Source of the DNA: a virus
DNA: 64,000 nt
IMG/VR virus record: IMGVR_UViG_3300020172_001601
Coordinates: 1 to 64,000 of that record
Direction: 5' to 3' (one strand)
Each line of letters opens with the position of its first letter. Position 1 is the first letter of the stretch. Below, piece after piece: positions 40,642-48,586 of the stretch. A program made the position numbers and the translations under genes. The notes below the pieces were generated by a model that did no database searches, was not told the origin of the DNA, and saw nothing but the letters and a program-made list of their open reading frames with translations.

Positions 40642-41321
40642 AAGTAACTGCTAAGGATTCCAGTCTGGCTGTATTGGATGAAGTCTTTGAACAAGAGCGA
40701 TTTCAATACTTTTGGAACTACTTTAATGGTTTGGAATACGCTTATAAATCAAGCACTGCTTGGCATAAAGTGTGGCGAATCAATGACGGGCAGGTTTTAG
40801 CCAGTCTGTCTTCACATCATTCAAAGGCTCCTTTTAACAGCCCAATGGATTGGATTGACCAAGCCGTGACTGCTGTGGCAGGTCAGCTTGAAGATGTGGT
40901 CGGCAAGAAGGGCGAAGACTGGAACGACATCATTTATACGCCGTACATATATCCTGCCGGAACCAAGATTTCTTGGCATGATGACACTGGATATACTGGA
41001 GCGTGTATTTTTTACCCACACCAAGAGTGGAGTCCGCATTGGGGCGGCGAGCTTTATATCGCTAAAACACCGCCTCCAGAAGAGAGCAAACAGCTTGTTT
41101 TGAATAACGCCAAGGGATCAGTGGTAGACACGATGACTCGTGATTACGTTGCTCCTCTTTTGAACGCTTATGGAATGGGAACTTACATTGCTCCGTTGCC
41201 TAATCGCATGGTGTTCACTTCGGGAGCCGTGTGGCACGCTGTCAATCGTGTAGACGTAGCGGCGGGCGACAAGATGCGATGTTCTATCGTGGCTTTCTTT
41301 TTGCCTGAGAAGGTAAGCTAG
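40638..41321 (+). CDS. 2-oxoglutarate/Fe(II)-dependent oxygenase (prolyl-hydroxylase-like)
   Basis: 227 residues. The iron facial triad is HDD (His114, Asp116) and His200 in SGAVWHAVNRV, with Arg214 as the probable 2-oxoglutarate anchor in KMRCSIVAFF. GGELYIAK lies on the jelly-roll between. These enzymes hydroxylate proteins or small molecules. Coupled by ATGA to the GT2 gene. Convergent with the minus-strand zincin gene, sharing four bases. Confidence 0.9.
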   Translation: MKVTAKDSSLAVLDEVFEQERFQYFWNYFNGLEYAYKSSTAWHKVWRINDGQVLASLSSHHSKAPFNSPMDWIDQAVTAVAGQLEDVVGKKGEDWNDIIYTPYIYPAGTKISWHDDTGYTGACIFYPHQEWSPHWGGELYIAKTPPPEESKQLVLNNAKGSVVDTMTRDYVAPLLNAYGMGTYIAPLPNRMVFTSGAVWHAVNRVDVAAGDKMRCSIVAFFLPEKVS

Positions 41322-41752
41322 TCAGGAATTTTTTTCATGAATTCATGCCATGCTGGATGGTCATGCACTTTAATTTTGTGCTTGGCGTAGTGGCAGGCAT
41401 AGGCCATAGCGAATAATTCTTCATCATTTTGCTTTTGGCGATCTGGGTTCTTTTTGACTACTTCGCTCCATTCTTTCTTCAATTTGGGAGTCATTTTGTA
41501 TTCCCAAACCAAGTGGGCGATTTCATGGAGCGTAGTGAATTCACGTCCGTAGTTCCACGGAGCAGCCACAACGATCTTATCCTTATGGATATAGCCAATA
41601 TGATCGTCATCGCCCTTCAGTGTATTGCCAGGGGTGTATTTGAACTTGTAGCCATTCAATAATTTTTGATGGCCCTTCGGCAGCTTAGAGATCATCGCCT
41701 TGACGTTCTCATGCTCCTCGCTTTCCAGAAATGTTCTAAATCCGTCCATCAT
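41318..41752 (-). CDS. Zincin-like metallopeptidase
   Basis: 144 residues with HEIAH at 76-80 (two zinc His and catalytic Glu) and a downstream helix with NDEELFAMAYACH as third-ligand candidate. Otherwise no signal peptide or known family. Small zincins in phages may act as peptidases on host or virion proteins. Single minus-strand gene with GGGAGA ribosome-binding site and a CTAAATA box 18 bases upstream. Two adjacent ATGs can start it. Confidence 0.78.
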   Translation of the reverse strand: MMDGFRTFLESEEHENVKAMISKLPKGHQKLLNGYKFKYTPGNTLKGDDDHIGYIHKDKIVVAAPWNYGREFTTLHEIAHLVWEYKMTPKLKKEWSEVVKKNPDRQKQNDEELFAMAYACHYAKHKIKVHDHPAWHEFMKKIPD

Positions 41753-41770
41753 GTTATTTTCTCCCTGGTG

Positions 41771-41777
41771 TATTTAG
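41771..41777 (-). promoter_or_regulatory. CTAAATA late-type promoter of the zincin gene
   Basis: Minus-strand CTAAATA followed after 18 bases (containing GGGAGA) by ATG 41752. This site has a normal leader, unlike the leaderless ones. Confidence 0.6.
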
Positions 41778-41819
41778 AACTCTCTGATGTTTTTTGTCGG
41801 CAAGCATACAATACATTAT

Positions 41820-42297
41820 CACGGCCCCATTTGGGGAGGAGTCGATTGCCTTAAACATCGAGAGCCACTTGTGGTTGGCTACAAATATTCCACGATGCGG
41901 AGTCTGCAATAAGACCTGGAGTATCATCTCCTCAAAACTGATCGCTTGTCTTTTAGCGTTAGATCAGGCCGCATGTCTATTGGCGATACAATAGCAGGGT
42001 GACGACAACGACCTTAACTGACGGACAGCCCTAAGAGAGCGGCAATCTCTTAACCGTGGTCTTGGAAGGTACGGGTATCCGTGGTAGGAGCAGAAATAAA
42101 ACACATCAACTATTGTCTGATCGAGGAAGTCCCCAATGTCGTATCGGGGAACTTTAACCCAAGCTGGCCTTGGTTAGTCTATGACGTATTTTCGACATTC
42201 TGCAATAACCAGCCCATTCTAAATGCGCCGGAAAAGAACAATTTCGTGGAAAACTGACCATCCTGGGGAGCTTGTGTAAACAAGCTCCCTTTTTTTA
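41820..42297 (+). ncRNA. Candidate large structured non-coding RNA
   Basis: The only gene-free stretch longer than 300 bases here. It holds about a dozen consecutive local hairpins: CCCC/GGGG 41825-41836, TCGAT/ATCGA 41842-41861, AGCCA/TGGCT 41863-41880, GTCT/AGAC 41902-41915, GGAG/CTCC 41918-41931, CTGATC/GATCAG 41938-41967, CTATTG/CAATAG 41977-41994, TAAGAGA/TCTCTTA 42032-42052, ACGG/CCGT 42071-42082, AAGTCCCC/GGGGaACTT 42127-42154 and CCAA/TTGG 42159-42173. It ends at a strong + strand terminator. The 66-residue frame at 41794-41994 has no ribosome-binding site. No match to tmRNA, RNase P RNA or a tRNA was evident by eye. The 5' end is uncertain; TACAAT at 41807 is a possible -10. Confidence 0.6.
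42267..42297 (+). terminator. Intrinsic terminator of the structured RNA
   Basis: GGGAGCTTGT pairs perfectly with ACAAGCTCCC around a four-base loop and is followed by T7. No protein gene lies directly upstream on this strand, which is why the region before it is read as an RNA gene. Confidence 0.95.
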
Positions 42298-42306
42298 TCT
42301 TTGATA

Positions 42307-42313
42307 CTAAATA
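42307..42313 (+). promoter_or_regulatory. CTAAATA late-type promoter of the PhoH gene
   Basis: CTAAATA begins ten bases after the terminator U-tract and 33 bases before ATG 42340. A weak AGAGG lies in the leader. Confidence 0.55.
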
Positions 42314-42339
42314 AGAGCAGAGAGGTTCTACATAATAAC

Positions 42340-43065
42340 ATGGCACGACAAAAACCCCAACGGCCTGAAAAGGCCACCAGCAGACGAGATACCGCAATCC
42401 CTCAAGCTCAGGGGAAACGACATCCGTTTCATCTCGAATTTCTCAATCAGGCTCAGAAAATGGCCTGGGGCGCATTCGATCAACACGATGTATTGTTTCT
42501 CTTAGGCCCAGCCGGTTGCGGCAAAACCCACTTGGCGTGTGCATTCGCCATCAGTGAAATTCTTGCGAAACGTAAGAAGAAGTGTGTTCTGACTCGACCT
42601 ATTGTTGAAGCAGGAGAGGCACTAGGCTTCTTGCCAGGAACCTTCGATGAGAAGGTTATGCCTTACATGATGCCTATGTACGACTGTATTCAGAAGTGCG
42701 TTGGTCTTGAAGGCCCTCAAAAAGAAATCATTGACCGCAGTATTGAAGTTGCACCAATCGCTTATATGCGTGGTAGAACCTTTGACAGTTCCGTGTGTAT
42801 ATTTGACGAAGCTCAGAACGCTACCAAGTCTCAACTCAAGCTATTCATGACCCGCTTTGGAGAGAATAGTAAGATCATCATCACTGGTGATCCGAATCAA
42901 AGCGATCTTCGCCCCCAGGATCAGGGCTTGATGCACATTGTCAATAAGCTCGAAGATTTACCGGGTGTAGGAGTTATATACTTCAAAGCTAGTTCTATTG
43001 TTCGTCACCCACTGATTGCAGCAATCTTGGAGCGGCTTGAAGAAAAGGCCCCAGACCAACAGTAA
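42340..43065 (+). CDS. phoH: PhoH-like ATPase
   Basis: 241 residues from ATG 42340. Walker A GPAGCGKTHLA, Walker B VCIFDEAQNA and sensor motif ITGDPNQSDL, followed by GLMHIVNKL. The PhoH-like family is widespread in phages; it is an ATPase/helicase-like protein linked to RNA metabolism, of uncertain function. It lies immediately downstream of the structured RNA locus, so an RNA-related partnership is possible (inference). Confidence 0.93.
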   Translation: MARQKPQRPEKATSRRDTAIPQAQGKRHPFHLEFLNQAQKMAWGAFDQHDVLFLLGPAGCGKTHLACAFAISEILAKRKKKCVLTRPIVEAGEALGFLPGTFDEKVMPYMMPMYDCIQKCVGLEGPQKEIIDRSIEVAPIAYMRGRTFDSSVCIFDEAQNATKSQLKLFMTRFGENSKIIITGDPNQSDLRPQDQGLMHIVNKLEDLPGVGVIYFKASSIVRHPLIAAILERLEEKAPDQQ

Positions 43066-43074
43066 AGGAAATTT

Positions 43075-43488
43075 ATGCCACTCGTAATAGCAAACGTCGG
43101 AGAGTTAGAGCTTCTGGACAAGATGTTGAAAGACGCTCTAACTGTAGACGAAAATTACACATTGAAGTTGTTTAACAACAACGTAACTCCCGACCAAGCA
43201 TCGGTTGCTGGTACGTTTACTGAAACCGCATTCACAGGATATGTGGCTAAGACTTTGACTCGCACTGGTTGGAGTGCCGCCACAACTGTTTCTAACAAGG
43301 CCCAAAGCAGTTATTCACAGCAAAGTTGGACTTGTGGTGCTACGGGTGACACGATCTATGGATATTATGTGATCGCAGCTACGTCTTCTACTCTTCTATG
43401 GGCAGAGCGATTTGCATCTCCAAGAATTGTAGTAAATACAGACGTGTTGAATGTCACGCCGATTTTCACTTTCAATAGCGAAAATTAA
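43075..43488 (+). CDS. Probable virion protein
   Basis: 137 residues, Thr/Ser-rich and beta-like, with YTLKLFNNNVTPD near the N-terminus and GYYVIAATSSTLLWAERF near the end. This pattern is common in small phage structural proteins. AAAGGAAA precedes ATG. Convergent with the 43485 gene, sharing four bases. Confidence 0.6.
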   Translation: MPLVIANVGELELLDKMLKDALTVDENYTLKLFNNNVTPDQASVAGTFTETAFTGYVAKTLTRTGWSAATTVSNKAQSSYSQQSWTCGATGDTIYGYYVIAATSSTLLWAERFASPRIVVNTDVLNVTPIFTFNSEN

Positions 43489-44816
43489 AACAATTCTTCA
43501 TAAGAGATCGAACACAGAGCAGTGGCGCTAGAGCCACTTGCTCTGATCGCTGCCAGAGTCAGTGTGTCAGATGTCCCTGCGATATTAGATGTGATGTTCA
43601 GCCTCGAAATTAAGTTGCTTGCATCAGCGCTGTCTGTGTTTTCTGCATATCCTGAAAGAACAACATCGCCCCCAGTTATGGCAGATGCCGTAACGTCATA
43701 TTCTGATATAGCACTGCTTCCAACCGATGTCCAAGATGGACCCGTCAGAGTTGCATTCCATAGCAATTGCCATTTCAAGGGCTGTGCATTCATTCCTTTG
43801 ACGAATGTTCTGATGAGCCTTAGCTTTGATCTAATATTTGCACTTTTCAATCTTAAAGACAAAAGTGGAATTAAAGTTCCTGCAATTGTTACAGCGGTAT
43901 TTCCATTGTCAATAGACCGCAAGACGCCTGGATAGTTAAAGCCGCCTTCGCTAATCACCGTGCAGCATATTTGTTTCATGCTGGTTGACGAAGCACTTGT
44001 TCCTGTATTGGTGATTTCGTATCGACAAGGGAGAGATGGTCTTGCCATGTATACTGTTGTTTGTACGTTGGCATTCAAAACTTGATGGCAATAGTAAACT
44101 AAACCATTGATTACAAATCCGAATCGAACACGACCGACACCAAGCCACTCAAAGTCAATAATGAAAATTTGAGTTTTTGACATATCCAGAGTGATGCCGC
44201 TGTTTCCGGTTCCGTCTAGTTTGTCGATGTTCCAGGATGATTGATTTACTGCTGTGTCTGTGGGCGATCCACTTGTGCTGCTTCTAACTACAACTCGTAG
44301 ATTGGTTCCATTTTGTTCAAAAAACAGTCCGTTATTAGCATCGAAATATCCAATTCTTTGACGGACGTTAGCTTTGATTGCTCCCATTACGCCAGTCATC
44401 AATATCATTTGGCTTTTGCCGGGCTGATATTGGAAATATTCTTTGGTTTGACGAACTGCTTGGTCGGCGTTTGTGGTTCCAACTTGAAGTTGTTGGGCGG
44501 CTTCAAGGTTTAGCCAAGACACTGCACCGCTGCCGGTTGTCGAAGAGTCCCAAAACAATGATCCATTTGTTTCAACGAGATTTGAATCAAAAAGCGTAAA
44601 TGGAAAACTTGTTCTTAGGCGGCAAAAAGCGTCAATGGCCGCATTGTCTCCAGTGACAAGTTGCACTGGAAGTGGATTGATTTTAGAAACATCTCCGTCA
44701 TTGGTGCCGTCTGGTCCGAAAACGAGTTTGCCTCTTTGATATTGGATGCCTCCAATATCGTCAGATGCCAATTGTGGTCCACCGTTGCCCGGATTTAGTG
44801 TGATGTTGTCAGCCAT
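43485..44816 (-). CDS. Large virion/appendage protein (minus strand)
   Basis: 443 residues from ATG 44816; the longer frame to 44855 lacks a ribosome-binding site. Beta-rich with Asn/Thr/Ser/Gly, opening MADNITLNPGNGGPQLASDD and GGIQYQRGKLVFGPDG. It has the composition of a tail fibre or capsid-decoration protein. No family named. A TATATAA box lies four bases before the ATG. Divergent from the Gly-rich 44861 gene. Confidence 0.65.
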   Translation of the reverse strand: MADNITLNPGNGGPQLASDDIGGIQYQRGKLVFGPDGTNDGDVSKINPLPVQLVTGDNAAIDAFCRLRTSFPFTLFDSNLVETNGSLFWDSSTTGSGAVSWLNLEAAQQLQVGTTNADQAVRQTKEYFQYQPGKSQMILMTGVMGAIKANVRQRIGYFDANNGLFFEQNGTNLRVVVRSSTSGSPTDTAVNQSSWNIDKLDGTGNSGITLDMSKTQIFIIDFEWLGVGRVRFGFVINGLVYYCHQVLNANVQTTVYMARPSLPCRYEITNTGTSASSTSMKQICCTVISEGGFNYPGVLRSIDNGNTAVTIAGTLIPLLSLRLKSANIRSKLRLIRTFVKGMNAQPLKWQLLWNATLTGPSWTSVGSSAISEYDVTASAITGGDVVLSGYAENTDSADASNLISRLNITSNIAGTSDTLTLAAIRASGSSATALCSISYEELF

Positions 44817-44820
44817 GCCC

Positions 44821-44828
44821 TTATATAT
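44821..44828 (-). promoter_or_regulatory. TATATAA box before the 43485-44816 gene
   Basis: On the minus strand ATATATAA lies four bases before ATG 44816, again implying a leaderless transcript. No -35 element is visible. Confidence 0.35.
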
Positions 44829-44860
44829 CTGAAATGAAACAAAAAAAGGATACATAAGGC

Positions 44861-46498
44861 ATGTGGATCACTGCATTCGATAGTTTGAACCTTAATATTT
44901 TTGATGGCGGCGCTGTTGGCGGCGGCACAGCAGATGTATCGGTTGTTTATGGTTCTTTGGCATCGGGCGGTGCTGTTGCTGGTGGAACAGCCCTTAACTC
45001 GGTTGTTTATGGCAATGCGTCATCTGGTGGTGCTATTGGTGGTGGCGAGGGCGGGCTAACCGCTGAGTACAGTTACTTCCCAGATGGCGGGGAAGTTTTA
45101 ACTGGTGGCGAAGCTCTAACCGGCTTTTCTCTCATATTTGATCTTGAGCTTCAGTGGCAAACCAGAGCCACGATTGAGATCGACAAAGAGTTCTCCTGGA
45201 ACACAGGGCTGTTGCCTCTACGATGGTATCGAGTGCAAGGTTGCTGTGTGTTCCCCACGTCAGCAGGCGATGGCATTGGCGCTGGTCAGCCGGGCGGTTG
45301 CGATATAACAGGCATCCAAACTGATGACAACAGTTGCGTAGGAGCTACAGGTAAGCAGCAGTTCATTCAGAACCTCGTTGGCAGCAGCGTTTCGGATATT
45401 TGCCAGCAACTTACAGACAGCAGATTGAATTGGGAAATATGCAGCATCAAGCAATGGAGTCGGCCTGCCGATGGCAGACTTGTTCCTCCAGACGATCAGT
45501 GCAATACATTGACCGAAGTGCCGTTCTGCGAAATTCCTGAATGTCTAAATTTCTGTATTCACACGAATTCAATAACCAACATTGGTGTTACCACATACGT
45601 CATTGAATCGTTTGCTTCTTATATTGCATCTGGCGGTGCAGTAACGGGTGGAGAAGCTCTAACAAGTATTGTCGGTGGCGGCGATACAAATCAGTCATTC
45701 TTTGAATACTTCCCAGATGGTGGCGAAGTGTTGACTGGTGGCGAGGCGTTAACTTCATCTTCGTGGGAAAACGAGTTGTTGACTACGATTGGAGTCACAA
45801 CATACGTTGAAAACCTCGAAGCTGTATTTGGCGCAGGAACAGAAGGGCCTGTGTTGGAGTTGCCTACAATAGTCATAGGCACAAGTTGTGGTTCTTGCGA
45901 TTCGATGCCGGTGGTGTTGTATTTATTCCACAATTTAGCCAACGAAAACGTGTTGGTGAACTACATGCAACGAAATGGATTGGAGTTGCCTAACCCATTG
46001 CCTATGCACTATAGTTCAAGATTGCAATCGTGGGTTGCCAACTTCCACATGACTGGCACCAGTGACGATAATTTAGGCAGCACAGAGACTTGGAGATTTT
46101 CATTTGAGTGGGCATGTGTTAATTCATTTGGTGGCGATGAACTAGGGTCTTCTTCTTGGAAGTTCTCTATGCTTGTTGTTCGCAAGAATGAATTCAGTGG
46201 CATTGATTTCGACACGAGAAACGTGGTTATTTTCCCGCCTGAGCAAATTTGCTTGACGAGTCAAAATTTAGGCTTTGATTTCTCTTTTAAGCTCAACACA
46301 TTGACCAAGTTCGTTTCAAACGACTCGGATATTGTGCCGAATATGACTTTGTTGACGGATAATATCGGATTATTCAAATCCAAGTTTTGGGCAAAGACGC
46401 CGAACTTCACAATTCGTTTGTCCAGGGGAATTACAACAACCGCTGTGCAGCGTCAGGATATTTATCCTATATTCCCTCAAGTGGTCTTGTCGCAATAA
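44861..46498 (+). CDS. Gly-rich repeat virion protein
   Basis: 545 residues. Short repeats of the type SGGAVxGGxAL occur at the N-terminus and again near residue 255. YFPDGGEVLTGGEALT is repeated nearly exactly at ~68 and ~285. GVTTYV occurs twice (near 240 and 308). Cys pairs (QGCCVF, TSCGSCD) are present. The C-terminal ~200 residues are beta-rich and non-repetitive. It looks like an extended fibre or whisker protein; family unknown. It is divergent from the other structural gene at 43485. Confidence 0.7.
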   Translation: MWITAFDSLNLNIFDGGAVGGGTADVSVVYGSLASGGAVAGGTALNSVVYGNASSGGAIGGGEGGLTAEYSYFPDGGEVLTGGEALTGFSLIFDLELQWQTRATIEIDKEFSWNTGLLPLRWYRVQGCCVFPTSAGDGIGAGQPGGCDITGIQTDDNSCVGATGKQQFIQNLVGSSVSDICQQLTDSRLNWEICSIKQWSRPADGRLVPPDDQCNTLTEVPFCEIPECLNFCIHTNSITNIGVTTYVIESFASYIASGGAVTGGEALTSIVGGGDTNQSFFEYFPDGGEVLTGGEALTSSSWENELLTTIGVTTYVENLEAVFGAGTEGPVLELPTIVIGTSCGSCDSMPVVLYLFHNLANENVLVNYMQRNGLELPNPLPMHYSSRLQSWVANFHMTGTSDDNLGSTETWRFSFEWACVNSFGGDELGSSSWKFSMLVVRKNEFSGIDFDTRNVVIFPPEQICLTSQNLGFDFSFKLNTLTKFVSNDSDIVPNMTLLTDNIGLFKSKFWAKTPNFTIRLSRGITTTAVQRQDIYPIFPQVVLSQ

Positions 46499-46512
46499 TT
46501 TAAGGGTGAAAT

Positions 46513-46911
46513 ATGGAATTGATATTGTTGATCTGTTTGACCGTTATATCGGTTCTCAATTTGATATTCCTTGCTGCCATCGGCCTTTTTCTGGTGAGGT
46601 TTCGAGATCGAGTCAACAATATTTTTGCTGATTTAATCGAAGCCCTTGAGGTTATGTGGGGAGCCGTGCCGGTGCCTGCTGCTCCTGAATCTGAACCTGA
46701 ACGTCCAAAAACGTGGGATGAAAAATATGAAGAGGAGCTTGAGTCGATAACAAGACGGCTTCGTGGCGATTCTGGTCTTCGAGATTTGCCCGATCCAGTT
46801 CTCTCTTGGGGAGAACCACCTGCATTGAATACACAAAATACAGATGGTCTGTCGATCAAAGATATAGCAAAATCTCCAATGAACGCTAACAGACTTGATC
46901 GGCCTGAATAG
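46513..46911 (+). CDS. Small membrane protein with acidic cytoplasmic tail
   Basis: 132 residues with one long hydrophobic N-terminal helix (residues ~2-27) followed by a Pro/Glu-rich tail (APESEPERPKTWDEKYEEEL) and a possibly helical end. AGGGTG precedes ATG. Family unknown. Confidence 0.65.
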   Translation: MELILLICLTVISVLNLIFLAAIGLFLVRFRDRVNNIFADLIEALEVMWGAVPVPAAPESEPERPKTWDEKYEEELESITRRLRGDSGLRDLPDPVLSWGEPPALNTQNTDGLSIKDIAKSPMNANRLDRPE

Positions 46912-46923
46912 ATGCCGTAATAT
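46895..46923 (+). promoter_or_regulatory. Sigma70-like promoter of the amidoligase gene
   Basis: TTGATC (46895-46900), 17-base spacer, TAATAT (46918-46923), 24 bases before ATG 46948, with GGAG between. Confidence 0.55.
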
Positions 46924-46947
46924 CCTGGATGGAGCTTGGAGAATCAC

Positions 46948-47949
46948 ATGGCATATTCGGTTGTAAAGTATAAAAAGTTCGTTAGCCAACGTAGATTTGG
47001 AGTCGAGCTTGAAACAGGCAATACGCTTACAAAAGCGAAGGTCAAGTCTGTACTCAAGACGTTATCTGAGCGTACTTCTTTTATCACCAAGTATCAGTTG
47101 AGTGGTGACAACCCTTCTTGGCATGTGAAGGATGATGCGACGTGCGGTCCTCTGGGCAGATTAGGCCCCAAGGGGGTTGAAATAGCGTCCTTTGTAGGCA
47201 AGGGCATAAATGACCTTCAACACATCGCCGATGTCGCTGAGGGCCTTTATAGGGCCGGTTGCAGGGTCAACGACAACTGTGGTCTTCACGTTCATGCTGA
47301 AGCGAAAGATTTGACGACGGCCCAGGTTGGCGTCATTATTGCACATTGGGTTAAGATCGAACCCATTCTCTCTATGGCAATGCCATTGCGACGGTTTGAG
47401 AATCCATATTGTCGAAGTTTGAGAAAGACTAAACTTGACGCATCTCTTCGTTGGAGCGGAGAGGATATATGGGAAATTTTCAAACCCAACAACTTGAACT
47501 TTTACGAGAATGAAGATCGGCGTATGACCTTGAACTTGGTCAACTATGCACGAGCCATTCAATACGACAGCACTCATCGCAAGACGTTGGAGCTTCGCTG
47601 GCCTGAAGGCACATTAGACGGACGAGATGTTCGCTGTTGGGTGAGACTCTTTTTGAGTTTCATCGACACCTGCAAAGATCGTCCGATGCCATCCAACTTG
47701 TACACGGCGAACTTATCTGATGCTCTTACATATCTTGGCATGAATCACGACAAAGATTCATTTGTTATTTTTAGCGAAGGTCTGCATGATACCAAGACAT
47801 GGTTTTTGGAAAGAATAATTCAGTACGGCAGTAGCGAATTGTGCATGGCTTTGCATGGACATCCGGCAATCAATACTCCAGGAGATTCTGTCAAGGAGGC
47901 CAAAAAGATATTGAATCTGATGTGGTCGCCTGTCAAAAAATACGCCTGA
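46948..47949 (+). CDS. Putative amidoligase
   Basis: 333 residues from ATG 46948. RRFGVELETG at the N-terminus, GPKGVEIASFVGKG, NDNCGLHVHAEAK and a late TLELRWPEGTLDG follow the order of the Amidoligase_2 (glutamine-synthetase-like fold) family. Members are predicted to form amide bonds with ATP, for example linking amino acids to peptides or cell-wall components. The substrate is not known. Expressed from its own promoter. Confidence 0.8.
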   Translation: MAYSVVKYKKFVSQRRFGVELETGNTLTKAKVKSVLKTLSERTSFITKYQLSGDNPSWHVKDDATCGPLGRLGPKGVEIASFVGKGINDLQHIADVAEGLYRAGCRVNDNCGLHVHAEAKDLTTAQVGVIIAHWVKIEPILSMAMPLRRFENPYCRSLRKTKLDASLRWSGEDIWEIFKPNNLNFYENEDRRMTLNLVNYARAIQYDSTHRKTLELRWPEGTLDGRDVRCWVRLFLSFIDTCKDRPMPSNLYTANLSDALTYLGMNHDKDSFVIFSEGLHDTKTWFLERIIQYGSSELCMALHGHPAINTPGDSVKEAKKILNLMWSPVKKYA

Positions 47950-47957
47950 CCTTTAAC

Positions 47958-47985
47958 TTGAATGACTACAACTACACTATATAAT
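47958..47985 (+). promoter_or_regulatory. Sigma70-like promoter of the 48022 sigma factor gene
   Basis: TTGAAT (47958-47963), 16-base spacer, TATAAT (47980-47985), 37 bases before ATG 48022. No strong ribosome-binding site follows. Confidence 0.6.
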
Positions 47986-48021
47986 TCACTGTGACTTTCA
48001 CTTACTTTCTAGGACTTTCAA

Positions 48022-48564
48022 ATGACAAATTTTACAACAACGGAGCGACATGCGCTCGTATTGGATCACGTTTCTTTGGCTGAAAAGATTGCCAAAAGCA
48101 GAAAAAAGAAACTTACGCAAGTTTCTTATGATGAGTTGAAATCGGCGGCGTATTTAGGGTTGGTTGAGGCTGCTGCACACTATAATCCGCAGGAAAACGA
48201 CTGTTTCCCAGCGTATGCAGTATGGCGAATTATTGGAGCGGTAAGGGATTATCTCCGAGAACTATCTTGGGGTCCACGTTCCAACCCGGTAAAGATGGTA
48301 GAAATTTTTGTTTTTGAAGAACACATCTTTGACCAAGAAATAGTAGATCGTGCCGGATTTTTCGAGAACGTGATTAGGCAGTTACCAACCGTAAACAAAA
48401 CTGTTCTGAAACTTTACTATCAGGAAGGAATGAAGATTAAGGAAATCGCCAGCGATTTAGGTGTTCACCAATCGAGGGTATCCCAAATTCTATCCGACTC
48501 CCGACTAAAACTGAAGAACATATGGAAAGAGCAGCAGGCTGAATTATGGGCCGCAGCAGCGTAA
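48022..48564 (+). CDS. Sigma70-family RNA polymerase sigma factor
   Basis: 180 residues. Region 2: SYDELKSAAYLGLVEAAAHYNPQ, then FPAYAVWRIIGAVRDYLREL. A short variable linker follows, and region 4 has a helix-turn-helix (GMKIKEIASDLGVHQSRVSQI). It is similar in size and layout to FliA/SigB-type small sigmas. It could direct host RNA polymerase to the CTAAATA promoters; this is inference. Its own promoter is sigma70-like, consistent with early or middle expression. Confidence 0.88.
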   Translation: MTNFTTTERHALVLDHVSLAEKIAKSRKKKLTQVSYDELKSAAYLGLVEAAAHYNPQENDCFPAYAVWRIIGAVRDYLRELSWGPRSNPVKMVEIFVFEEHIFDQEIVDRAGFFENVIRQLPTVNKTVLKLYYQEGMKIKEIASDLGVHQSRVSQILSDSRLKLKNIWKEQQAELWAAAA

Positions 48565-48586
48565 ATATGGTCATCAGGGAGGGATC

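Noticed and set aside
41794-41994. 66-residue frame in the RNA region with a CGVC motif
   Set aside because: No ribosome-binding site, composition unlike neighbours, no homing-endonuclease motif beyond a lone CxxC, and it runs through several RNA stems.
42001-42200. Possible RNase P RNA or group I intron (strings like GAGGAAGTCC)
   Set aside because: The order of conserved RNase P or group I core elements is not found, and no interrupted gene flanks the region.
43522-43935. + strand 137-residue frame opposite the minus-strand virion gene
   Set aside because: Antisense shadow of a beta-rich Ser/Thr protein; it has no ribosome-binding site.
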